From: Anaerolineales bacterium UBA5195
Lineage (GTDB): Bacteria; Chloroflexota; Anaerolineae; Anaerolineales; Villigracilaceae
NCBI GenBank assembly: GCA_002412925.1
Contig: DHVZ01000099.1
Coordinates: 58,585 to 122,584, forward strand
Reading direction: 5' to 3'
DNA: 64,000 nt
The first letter of the stretch is position 1; each line of letters opens with the position of its first letter. The position numbers and the translations under genes were made by a program. Below are positions 35,001 through 41,819 of the stretch, one piece after another. The notes under the pieces were generated by a model. That model was not told where the DNA came from and made no database searches. It saw only the letters and a list, made by a program, of their open reading frames with translations.

Positions 35001-35514
35001 GCAAATGGAGGCGGATCAGCTCTTCCCAGAGGGGAGCTTGATCAGGGAAAACGAAAAACACCCTTCATCCAAGAGAGATGATGCCTATGTTTATCATGAG
35101 TTGAGCCGGGTCTATGGTTTGCGGGGCCGCATGGCCATGGACATGTTCAATCAACGCCTGGCTGAAATAGCTGGTAAAACACAAGAACGTTTGGAGAGGC
35201 ATAAATTTGTGGATGAGGATGTTGAAGCCAGGGGCTATCTGCAAAAGGCCGCTGAGTCTTATGTGCTGGCGCTGGCTTATTCCGAATTGCTTTCCTCGCG
35301 CTCGAATGCCTTGTCAGTGATTTATGGTTATCTGTACGATTCCTTGAAAAAATTCAACGATTCTGAGATGGACCGCTTCACGGAATTCGAACGCGAAGCC
35401 CGTAAGAAATACCGCATTTCTGAACTCAAAGTCGAAGACTTGAGCAACCTCGATACATTCCTGCGTGATTGTTTTGGAATTGAGATTGAGGAGGAAGGAA
35501 GCGGATTATCATGA
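32005..35514 (+). CDS. Large STAND NTPase with C-terminal TPR-like repeats
   Basis: A 1169-residue protein. The N-terminal NTPase module has Walker A GEGGMGKS at 42-49 and Walker B LVLLFDTAE with Asp185, followed by a winged-helix-like part (near RSPRGLDDRQLHFLLGS). From about residue 640 to 1130 the sequence is helical and shows TPR-like pairs (for example ILGFGYTRQGRIRNGMKNYG and LLQLGEALRRLARRGEAVGY). This is the layout of NB-ARC/NACHT sensors that bind a ligand through repeats and then oligomerise. GGAGGAG precedes the ATG. The radical SAM gene starts inside its stop codon (ATGA), which ties sensor and enzyme together. Confidence 0.83.
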   Translation: MESLLGVTSRTPHLVNRTEETETIRKAIYASPKACHVVFVYGEGGMGKSRLVEEVLWRGGNPQAREPGDGRGPIPPEHPEWDWTQCGEALVGNIIDLTDTLLHTRTNLMNAIRNALIQAMPVNQPGAGRILDFSRYDASFKKLIRRQEYKGDYNLISELRARVTDEFFQDYQKNAAGRRLVLLFDTAEKLFSFGAQWLHDTGCLRPEDYGFSTFQWLAEQIEAGCFTNTTIIFVGRKEEGKFFFDLMRNATNKAVGQACALDEIQLRPFDREQTRAYLNEWVKANEKQPEMQRAAETLRSILESKDSKDEFGALWLYTGGQPVRLSLYSDLIVEGVDIPEPLNDSFAEAMSRVKTSDPNNSTPELEQARQEIEGEFISLLFARPTLRAKILKALVRSPRGLDDRQLHFLLGSRHDQTPQDWQENGDHKLLEQIQVEIVALKRFSIIKVRPNGRLGLQDEIYRIYAQNMAAREGDKADETRARQEHYQKMQAWAEFQRKLTWEELSALKLEDQRALRFEGPARALLVRFPYLSEYEQEKRMEMGRSLRDWELEMVHYALLRDPAKNLNHVAFDLSDRQTKANNEEDDAIAQEEEWQILKDDDTLAFIPIQGWEAIEESGETPIDVLRRVEEQSDVTRWLKRFVNRKELTRAIEFYAQVEGVIATFKNERVRKSWTHTFASGERKVWLCYARIYANHDIPGAVKMLEDVVNDFEKLLAADQFTLVFPERKENGFRGHPAEERLWRVLAQAYNILGFGYTRQGRIRNGMKNYGSALRCMRRIVFPAQQAATRNNLSAALSQTTYTRARRICLDGLSLRKEQGDEIPIGLSYNTLALIDNDNLRPDLAWVEAATALAYFNVAEDPRGQGLSLLQLGEALRRLARRGEAVGYVIPDRPDAIYSEAKKALDEAIGIFTDSPAKGERSRLVEAYIERGCLERDLIGFSQEKQYKQEHYREALYYLELALKLARELDSVRYQLEALVNMAWAHYYASDHDQAEKVFQQMEADQLFPEGSLIRENEKHPSSKRDDAYVYHELSRVYGLRGRMAMDMFNQRLAEIAGKTQERLERHKFVDEDVEARGYLQKAAESYVLALAYSELLSSRSNALSVIYGYLYDSLKKFNDSEMDRFTEFEREARKKYRISELKVEDLSNLDTFLRDCFGIEIEEEGSGLS

Positions 35515-36986
35515 TAAAGAACAGCCAGGCCGGTTCAGTCATTTTGACAGGCAGGCAGACAGAGAAAAACGATGATTGCGCCTGCCCTGATCGTGCTTTT
35601 ATCCTGACCTTTGACTTTGCAGATGGGCAAGAGAATGATTGCGCTTGTCCAGATACTCTGGTCGCAACGACAAGCTCGACTGGTGCGAACGCAAGATTTC
35701 ATCAAGTCAGGGAGCTATATCGCGAACAGATTTGGGATGGTTTTTGGCTGGTTCTCAGTCCCTATGCGCCCCATGGACCCTGCGTCCTGAGCGAGGAAGC
35801 CTGGAAACGCCTGCAGGATTTCGCTTTGCCCGGACCGCTTTCCCAACCTGTCGATCATATTTTGGTTGAACAAAACCTGCTGGTCCCCTTTAATGCTCGT
35901 TCACAAGTGCGACTTGGCAAACCTGAAACCTTGACAGCCTGGCTGCATGTTACGAATGCCTGCAATCTGGATTGCCCCTATTGTTACGTGCGCAAGTCTT
36001 CGGCCAGCATGTCATTGGAAACTGGTTTGAGGGCGGTCGAAAACCTCTTTGTCCAGGCTCAGGAAAATGGATTTAGTACGGTCAAACTCAAATACGCGGG
36101 TGGCGAGTCGACGCTGCAATTCCGCCTGATACGCTCCATCCATGCGCGGGCCAGGCAGCTGGCCCAGGCGACAGGTCTTCAGTTGCAAGGGGTCGTGCTC
36201 AGCAATGGCACGACCTTGCGCCCTGCGGATGCAGATTGGCTGCTGGAGAATAATGTCAGGTTGATGGTCTCCCTGGATGGAGTGGGCCGTCAGCATGACT
36301 TGATGCGCCCAACGAAGGACGGTGGAAGTTCATTTGCCGCTCTTTCCCAGGCCGTTGACAAGCTCCTGCTCCCGCGCGGGATCCATCCATTTGCATCGAT
36401 CACGATCTCGCGCTGGAATGTGGACGGCGTGGCCGAGGCAGTCCGCTGGGCTTTGGAACGTGAACTCCCGGTCAGCTTGAATTTTTATCGGCAGACCCAA
36501 TCGGCTCCAGGCGACCTGGCCCTGGAAGAAACTGCCATCATTAACGGCATGCTGGCAGCGTATGCGGTTTTTGAAGAAGTTTTGCCCACTCGGCCTTTTT
36601 TGAATGGTTTGTTGGATCGGGTTCAAATGGATGCGCACCTGCAGACCTGCGGTGTGGGGATGAATTACCTGGTCATTACCCATGAGGGTAAACTGGCTCA
36701 GTGCCAGATGCACCAGGAACAATCCACCGCGTCTATCGCGGACAAAGATTGGCTGCCTGTGCTCAATCATGGCTGGATACACAACCTCCCTGTGGATGAC
36801 AAAGACGAATGCCAGGTGTGTCTCTACCGTTATCGATGTTCTGGCGGATGCCCGTTGGAAACCTATCGTGCTTCGGGACGTTGGAACGCCAAGAATCCAA
36901 ATTGCCAGATTTACAAGGCGTTGTTACCGGCGGCCCTCCGGCTTGAGGGCTTGCGCCTTCTGAAGGCCAACGGATATCTTCACTAA
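35511..36986 (+). CDS. Radical SAM/SPASM enzyme with duplicated DCACPD N-terminus
   Basis: A 491-residue enzyme with CNLDCPYC (Cys151, 155, 158) for the radical SAM 4Fe-4S cluster, KYAGGEST, and a C-terminal SPASM region (CGVGMNYLVITHEGKLAQC, then CQVCLYRYRCSGGCPLE and NPNC) for auxiliary clusters. Such proteins usually mature peptides. The first 50 residues contain the motif DCACPD twice (residues 22-27 and 43-48), which could be an embedded substrate or metal-binding tail; residues 60-130 may be an RRE-like domain. It overlaps the STAND-TPR gene by four bases and ends before a strong terminator. In actinobacterial FxSxx-COOH systems a similar enzyme is encoded with TIR-like and NB-ARC/TPR proteins. 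Confidence 0.87.
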   Translation: MIKNSQAGSVILTGRQTEKNDDCACPDRAFILTFDFADGQENDCACPDTLVATTSSTGANARFHQVRELYREQIWDGFWLVLSPYAPHGPCVLSEEAWKRLQDFALPGPLSQPVDHILVEQNLLVPFNARSQVRLGKPETLTAWLHVTNACNLDCPYCYVRKSSASMSLETGLRAVENLFVQAQENGFSTVKLKYAGGESTLQFRLIRSIHARARQLAQATGLQLQGVVLSNGTTLRPADADWLLENNVRLMVSLDGVGRQHDLMRPTKDGGSSFAALSQAVDKLLLPRGIHPFASITISRWNVDGVAEAVRWALERELPVSLNFYRQTQSAPGDLALEETAIINGMLAAYAVFEEVLPTRPFLNGLLDRVQMDAHLQTCGVGMNYLVITHEGKLAQCQMHQEQSTASIADKDWLPVLNHGWIHNLPVDDKDECQVCLYRYRCSGGCPLETYRASGRWNAKNPNCQIYKALLPAALRLEGLRLLKANGYLH

Positions 36987-37009
36987 CCCAGGTCAGGGAT
37001 AAGTCAGCT

Positions 37010-37045
37010 AACAGGAAGATGCCAGTCATCTTCCTGTTTGTTTTT
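37010..37045 (+). terminator. Terminator after radical SAM gene
   Basis: AACAGGAAGATG pairs with CATCTTCCTGTT around a five-base loop, followed by TGTTTTT. It ends the transcription unit that includes the STAND and radical SAM genes. Confidence 0.85.
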
Positions 37046-37113
37046 AATGGCAAATTCTCAGACTTAAACCAGATTCGGGTGTTGGCCCAGCAGGCTGCCT
37101 GTGTTTAATAAAG

Positions 37114-37127
37114 TCAAGTAAATCAAG
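37114..37127 (+). promoter_or_regulatory. Direct-repeat box TCAAGTAAATCAAG
   Basis: TCAAG occurs twice with a nine-base period, 19 bases before the membrane protein gene at 37147, preceded by GTTTAAT. It matches the box at 29545-29558 at 12 of 14 positions, both differences being T/C. Confidence 0.5.
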
Positions 37128-37146
37128 CAATACAGGAGACGAAACC

Positions 37147-37794
37147 ATGAACTCAATTGGAACTACCTTTGTGATTGTCCTGCTCGTTGCCGGGCTGATT
37201 GTGGGGTTATCCCTCGCGAAAACTGACCTGCTCAATCCCTGGACTTCAGGCGCCCTGGCTGAACGCATGGCTGCCGAGACCAATCATCAGGAGCAGATGT
37301 ACAAGCTGGAAGAGCAGCAGAAACAGGCCGAGTATGAGGCTTACCTTCGGCAGCAGAAGCTCTTGGAACAGCAGCAAATCCAGCAGGCTGCTGACGATCT
37401 GGCCTATCAGCAGAAAATGAATGCGCTTGAACTGCATGGGAAAGCGGCTTTTGCGGAGCCGGGCAATCTCGCATTGATGCTGATCAGTGCTCTGATGGCA
37501 CTGGGGCTTGTCAGTCTCCTGATTGGTTTCGCCATCCGATTGGCGCACCCTGTACTTCCGCAGTCACAGGCTCAGGCAGAATCCGGGGTCGTTTTTCCCG
37601 AACAGGCCAGCCTATGGGATGACCCGGAGTATCGCGCCTTTGCTATCTCCCTGGCGCGCCAGATGGAACAAGCGCAATACCGTAAGAAGCTTGCGACTCC
37701 CATACAGCCAAAAAGTGTGGCGATGTCCCCTGCGCCTGCGCGCCATGCCAACGGGAGCTGCCAATACAGGGACTTGCCCTTGGCTGGTGATTAG
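37147..37794 (+). CDS. Membrane protein with coiled coil
   Basis: A 215-residue protein with an N-terminal membrane helix (about residues 5-25), a glutamine- and glutamate-rich coiled coil (about 38-92, such as QKQAEYEAYLRQQKLLEQQQ), a second membrane helix (about 106-128) and a soluble tail. AGGAG precedes the ATG. I do not recognise a family. It opens the second transcription unit of the cluster, after the direct-repeat box, and could anchor the system at the membrane. Confidence 0.65.
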   Translation: MNSIGTTFVIVLLVAGLIVGLSLAKTDLLNPWTSGALAERMAAETNHQEQMYKLEEQQKQAEYEAYLRQQKLLEQQQIQQAADDLAYQQKMNALELHGKAAFAEPGNLALMLISALMALGLVSLLIGFAIRLAHPVLPQSQAQAESGVVFPEQASLWDDPEYRAFAISLARQMEQAQYRKKLATPIQPKSVAMSPAPARHANGSCQYRDLPLAGD

Positions 37795-37874
37795 CAAGCG
37801 CTGTGAATTGCGATATCAGAAAACCAATGCAGGAATGAATTCGAACAGAGCCAGAACCAGGATTGGAGGCACAA

Positions 37875-38204
37875 ATGAACGCTTTCGAACAACAAATCAA
37901 AAAAACACTCATGGCAGACCGGAAATGCGCCCTTGAGAATCTCGAGCAACTAAAAAGCGCTGGGAATTATGGGCTGACAGTTTGTGAACCTCCACAGTAT
38001 TACTACGATTGGCTTGAGAGGATCGACGACACCCTGGAGCGGTTGGAAAATGGCGACTTCAATATCTGCCGCTTATGCGCTGGGCCAATTGGTGAGGAAC
38101 GCTTGCGTTCGTCGCCGTGTGCAGATTTGTGCATTGAATGTCAGAAAAAACTGGTTGTCCATCGCTTGATCCACAAGTTTAACTATGCTTTTAGCCCTCG
38201 GTAA
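37875..38204 (+). CDS. DksA/TraR-type zinc finger protein
   Basis: A 109-residue protein with an N-terminal helical part and a C-terminal four-cysteine finger: CRLC near residue 64 and CIECQKK near 88, with the family pattern GPIGEERLRSSPCADLC. DksA/TraR proteins bind RNA polymerase in its secondary channel. GGAGG lies five bases before the ATG at 37875. The coiled-coil arm is shorter than in DksA, and the tip acidic residues are not clear, so a TraR-like or structural role is possible. It is followed 13 bases later by the NYN gene. Confidence 0.83.
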   Translation: MNAFEQQIKKTLMADRKCALENLEQLKSAGNYGLTVCEPPQYYYDWLERIDDTLERLENGDFNICRLCAGPIGEERLRSSPCADLCIECQKKLVVHRLIHKFNYAFSPR

Positions 38205-38217
38205 AGGAGCTGTTGCC

Positions 38218-39705
38218 ATGAATAACACCCCTGCGAGTTTGCTCTTGATCGTTGACCACGACCGCCGCTTTCGCGATGCGCAAGAAGCCGGGCAGAGGCT
38301 CTCTCCGTCCGATGAAGCTGAAAAAATAGCCCTGATGGCAAGCGCCTTCGCCGCCAACATGAAGCGGGTCGCCTTTGTCTCTGAACATGACCCGGAGGGT
38401 CTCCACGCCTTTCTCAATGCCGGTTATGAAACTATTCAAGTCAATGGAAATCGTGAGCAGGTTTTAAGTGCGCGGATCGGCAACTGGAGACAAATGTTGA
38501 CAGAGGGTAATCCTCTCAACCATCTGGTCGTTGTCTCCCCCGATAGGCAATTCGAGCCACTGATCTTGAAGGCGAAGCAATCAGATGGCGCAGTTCATGT
38601 CTGGGCGGCTGGCGAGTCAACGCCCCGGGAGCTAAAACGGCCTTTTTATAACTTTCGGGACCTCAATGATATGTTTCCGAATAAATCGGAAATCATCGTT
38701 TATCTTGACTACGAAAACCTGCATATTACTTTAGAGAGGAACGGTTTTGAAACTGATCCCCAAAAATTAATGAGCGCCATCAAAACGATGGCCGCTGATT
38801 TTGGCACTATTCTCAGCTTTGAAGCATATGCAGATTGGGGTGAGCTTGAGCGGCATGGTCGCACGGCAATTCAGCGGCAGTTGGCTGAGTTGGAGGTCAA
38901 TACACATTACCTGATTAGCCGCCATGGTAAGAACTCTGCTGATATGCGGATAGTCAAGGATGTTCGGGATGCGCTTGAACTGTTGACAAGCCGGCATAAT
39001 TTACAAAAAATTGTGCTGGTCTCAGGGGATAGCGATTTTCGAGATTTGGTTTTCACCATTCGTGAGCATGGAAAAGGTGCGGTTGTGCTGGGCTTGAAGG
39101 ACAGCATGAGTGCCAGTCTGGCGAAAGCGGCTTGCGAAGTCCGCTACCTGGACAATCTCTTGTGCAGCCCCGCTCAAGACAGCCAGGTACCGGACGTTGT
39201 TCCGACACCCTGGTCTGCCCAGGTGCGCCTGCTGGCACGGATTAGCAAGGTGCTCTGTGATCATCAAACTGAAGAGATGGAGATGCAGGTTTTGCTGCGT
39301 GAGGCAAAAATTGATGCCCGGCAGCTTACCCAGGGTCTCGCGCAGAAGCTGCTGGTCATTAACGAGAAGCATGAAAACGGGAGCGCTCTGCAGGCGATCA
39401 GCCTAAATAGACAACATCATTGGGTAGCAGCACTTGAGTATCTGGCCGGGTGGGTGCCTGCGCGGATTATGCACGCCTTGTCCAGGGGTCTGCCTTGGGT
39501 CGATAGCAATTACCTGGCTCGCGGCATGAGGCTGGATGCGCAGCTCCAGGCGTGGAAGATCGGCCAGGATCGGCGCGAGGCCGACGGCTGGCTGGTAGTT
39601 GTTGAATCGATGGGTTTGACGGTTAAACAACTGCGGGCCCATCCCAATACGCCTGAACACCAGGTTTCGACCTGGGTTTTGCCTGAGCAGAAACAGTGCC
39701 CGTAA
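38218..39705 (+). CDS. Tandem NYN-domain protein, likely RNase
   Basis: A 495-residue protein. The second domain (about 158-310) is a LabA-type NYN/PIN-like nuclease domain with all acidic residues present: Asp164 in YLDYENL, Asp242 in SADMRIVKD, and Asp271/Asp273 in SGDSDF. The first domain (about 6-145) appears to be a degenerate copy, with LLIVDHDRRF and VVVSPDRQFEPL in the matching places. The C-terminal third has helical parts that might be winged helices. AAGGAG precedes the ATG at 38218. Its place at the end of the cluster suggests an RNA-cleaving effector or regulator. Confidence 0.82.
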   Translation: MNNTPASLLLIVDHDRRFRDAQEAGQRLSPSDEAEKIALMASAFAANMKRVAFVSEHDPEGLHAFLNAGYETIQVNGNREQVLSARIGNWRQMLTEGNPLNHLVVVSPDRQFEPLILKAKQSDGAVHVWAAGESTPRELKRPFYNFRDLNDMFPNKSEIIVYLDYENLHITLERNGFETDPQKLMSAIKTMAADFGTILSFEAYADWGELERHGRTAIQRQLAELEVNTHYLISRHGKNSADMRIVKDVRDALELLTSRHNLQKIVLVSGDSDFRDLVFTIREHGKGAVVLGLKDSMSASLAKAACEVRYLDNLLCSPAQDSQVPDVVPTPWSAQVRLLARISKVLCDHQTEEMEMQVLLREAKIDARQLTQGLAQKLLVINEKHENGSALQAISLNRQHHWVAALEYLAGWVPARIMHALSRGLPWVDSNYLARGMRLDAQLQAWKIGQDRREADGWLVVVESMGLTVKQLRAHPNTPEHQVSTWVLPEQKQCP

Positions 39706-39762
39706 GATTGCAGGCAGGTGAGTTTTTTTCATTAACTTATGTTTTGCTTTACAATAGCCCCC

Positions 39763-40443
39763 ATGCCTGCCACCGTTGATCAGATTATCCGCTCGAAGCG
39801 CCGCACGATTGCCATCATCGTTCATCGGGATGGCAAGGTTGTTGTCCGCGCACCGCTGAAAACGCCCGAACGGTTGATCCACGCGTTTATCGAGAGCAAA
39901 AGCGGGTGGATTAACGAGAAAAAGGCTCAGGCAGCGCAGCAGGTCGCTTTGCCGGTCAAAAAGTTTACGGGTGGAGAAACGTTCCTGCTGCTCGGGCGCG
40001 AGATTCCGCTGCGGGTGGTGGACGGTCAGAAAACGGCATTAACTTTCCGGGACGAGTTTTCCTTATCCAAAAAAGCCTTGCCCGGGGCGCAGGCAGTCTT
40101 CACTAAATGGTACCAGGCCCGGGCGCGAGAAATCCTGACCGGGCGCGTGCAGTTTTTTTCCAAAAAGTTTGGCCTGCGCTATGAGAAAATCCGGATCTCC
40201 TCGGCGCGCACGCGCTGGGGTTCGTGCAGTTCGCGCGGCACTTTGAGCTTTACCTGGCGGCTGGTGATGGCCCCACTCGAAGTGGTCGATTATGTCGTGC
40301 TCCATGAACTGGCGCATTTGAAAGTCAAAAACCATTCGCCGGTCTTTTGGGCTGAAGTGGCGCGGATGCTGCCTGATTTCAAGCGCCAGCGGGCCTGGCT
40401 GAAAAAGAATGGACGATTTCTGACGCTGGATGGTGAAGAGTGA
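39763..40443 (+). CDS. YgjP-like (DUF45) metallopeptidase
   Basis: A 226-residue protein of the YgjP/WLM group with SSARTRWGSCSSRGTLSFTW and the zinc motif VLHELAHLKVKNHSPVFW (HExxH followed by a third ligand). The role of this family is not settled. The ATG at 39763 has no ribosome site, and TACAAT at 39750-39755 lies so near that the message may be leaderless; an ATG at 39739 would add eight residues. The SET gene begins within its stop codon (GTGA). Confidence 0.87.
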   Translation: MPATVDQIIRSKRRTIAIIVHRDGKVVVRAPLKTPERLIHAFIESKSGWINEKKAQAAQQVALPVKKFTGGETFLLLGREIPLRVVDGQKTALTFRDEFSLSKKALPGAQAVFTKWYQARAREILTGRVQFFSKKFGLRYEKIRISSARTRWGSCSSRGTLSFTWRLVMAPLEVVDYVVLHELAHLKVKNHSPVFWAEVARMLPDFKRQRAWLKKNGRFLTLDGEE

Positions 40444-40949
40444 CGACTGGTTACCTTTCCCCGAAATTGGAAGTGCGCGCCGCGCCTGAAAAAGGCGGCT
40501 TTGCGGTTTTCGCGCGTGAGGCATTAGCCAGGGACGAAACGTTGGTGGGCTGGGGCGGGCGCATCGTCACGTTGGATCAGGTGCTGGCGCTGCCGCCCGA
40601 GGAACGCGGCCATACCATCCAGGTCGATGAGGCGCTCTACCTTGGGCCAATCGGCCTGGAGGAACCGGCCGATTACATCAACCACTCCTGCAACCCGAAT
40701 GCGGGCATTCGCGGGCAGATCGTGCTGGTGGCGATGCGTCCGATTGCGGTGGGTGAGGAGATCACCTTCGATTACGCCATGTCGGATAGCAGTTCGTTCG
40801 ACGAGTTCGCGTGCGCCTGCGGTGCGCCAAACTGCCGGGGGCAAGTCAGCGGGAACGACTGGCAGCGTCCTGAATTATGGAAACGCTACGACGGCTATTT
40901 TTCAGCGTATTTGCAGAGGAAGATCAGTAAATTGGTGAATGGTGAATAG
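40440..40949 (+). CDS. SET domain lysine methyltransferase
   Basis: A 169-residue protein with a compact SET domain: VRAAPEKGGFAVFARE, ADYINHSCNPNAGIRG, VGEEITFDYAMSD and a post-SET CACGAPNCRG cysteine cluster that binds zinc. It uses SAM to methylate lysine in proteins; the target in bacteria is unknown. The GTG start overlaps the stop of the YgjP-like gene. A hairpin follows at 40941-40980. Confidence 0.9.
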   Translation: MTTGYLSPKLEVRAAPEKGGFAVFAREALARDETLVGWGGRIVTLDQVLALPPEERGHTIQVDEALYLGPIGLEEPADYINHSCNPNAGIRGQIVLVAMRPIAVGEEITFDYAMSDSSSFDEFACACGAPNCRGQVSGNDWQRPELWKRYDGYFSAYLQRKISKLVNGE

Positions 40950-40980
40950 TTTGGAATGCCTTTCCCATTCCCTATTCACC
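40941..40980 (+). repeat. Hairpin between SET and thioesterase genes
   Basis: GGTGAATAG pairs with CTATTCACC, with an inner GGAATG/CATTCC stem. There is no T-run. The left arm lies in the last codons of the SET gene. Confidence 0.5.
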
Positions 40981-40991
40981 TTGGAGATCTT

Positions 40992-41819
40992 ATGTCAAAA
41001 ATCTTTACCCGTAGATTTCGTGTGCGCTGGTCGGAACTGGATGCAAATGGGGTCGTTGCCCCGGCCAGTTATTTGCGTTACCTCGTCGAAACGGCTTACG
41101 ATTGGGGCGAGGCGCTCGGCCTGGGCGCCTCGAATGACGAGGCGTTGGGGCTGTTCTGGCTGATCCGCGAAACGGAAATCCACCTGCTCCGCCCGCTGCG
41201 CCACAACGATGGCTTCGATTTCACGATCTGGATGGTCAACTGGCAGCGGGTGCGCGGCACACGCTCTTTCGAGCTAAAACACAGGGAGAGTGGAGAAGTC
41301 ATCGCGCAGGGCAGCCAGCATATTGTCTGCATGGACGTCAAAACCCAGCGCCCGGCCAGCCCGCCGGAAGAAATCATCGACAACTTCCGGCTGGAGGCGC
41401 CGCGCGTTTTTCCAGTTGAGCGCTTTCCGAAAATCACGCCATCTCAGAACACCTTCATCAGCCAGCGATTGGTGGAATGGGGGGATTTGGATGCGCTGGG
41501 GCATGTCAACAACGCGATTTATGTCACCTACGCTGAAGAAGCTGCTGCGCAGGACCTGGCTTCCCGCGGCTGGACTCCCGCCAAACTGGCTGAGCGCGGG
41601 CTGGCAGCGACCACGCGCCGTGTGCAGATCCAGTACCTGTCCCCGGTGGTTTGGGGTGAAAACCTGAGGTTGACAACCTGCCAGCCTGCGCTAACCGAGA
41701 CCGGCGGTTCGCATTATGTCGGTATGACGCGCACGGACGGTTCGCCGGTTTGCGAATGTCTTCTGGATTGGGAACTGATTGACCGGGCAACAGGGAAAGG
41801 TATGAAGCTGCCTACCTGA
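40992..41819 (+). CDS. Double hotdog acyl thioesterase
   Basis: A 275-residue protein made of two hotdog domains. The first begins RRFRVRWSELDANGVVAPASYLRYL (written in part: FRVRWSELDANGVV), the second carries QRLVEWGDLDALGHVNNAIY, matching the WxDxDxxGHVNN signature of 4-hydroxybenzoyl-CoA and acyl-ACP thioesterases. The first copy lacks the HVNN part, so only the second is likely to be active. GGAG lies before the ATG at 40992. It probably releases fatty acids from ACP or CoA. It converges on, and overlaps by eight bases, the GT2 gene. Confidence 0.87.
   Translation: MSKIFTRRFRVRWSELDANGVVAPASYLRYLVETAYDWGEALGLGASNDEALGLFWLIRETEIHLLRPLRHNDGFDFTIWMVNWQRVRGTRSFELKHRESGEVIAQGSQHIVCMDVKTQRPASPPEEIIDNFRLEAPRVFPVERFPKITPSQNTFISQRLVEWGDLDALGHVNNAIYVTYAEEAAAQDLASRGWTPAKLAERGLAATTRRVQIQYLSPVVWGENLRLTTCQPALTETGGSHYVGMTRTDGSPVCECLLDWELIDRATGKGMKLPT

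Noticed and set aside
37019..37108. 29-residue open frame (MPVIFLFVFNGKFSDL...) after the radical SAM gene, considered as a precursor peptide
   Set aside because: It overlaps the terminator hairpin, its ribosome site is too close to the ATG, and it has no cysteine-rich or FxSxx-type end.
26376..39762. Prophage or integrative element
   Set aside because: No integrase, transposase, phage structural or conjugation gene is visible, and no repeated tRNA end was found by eye.
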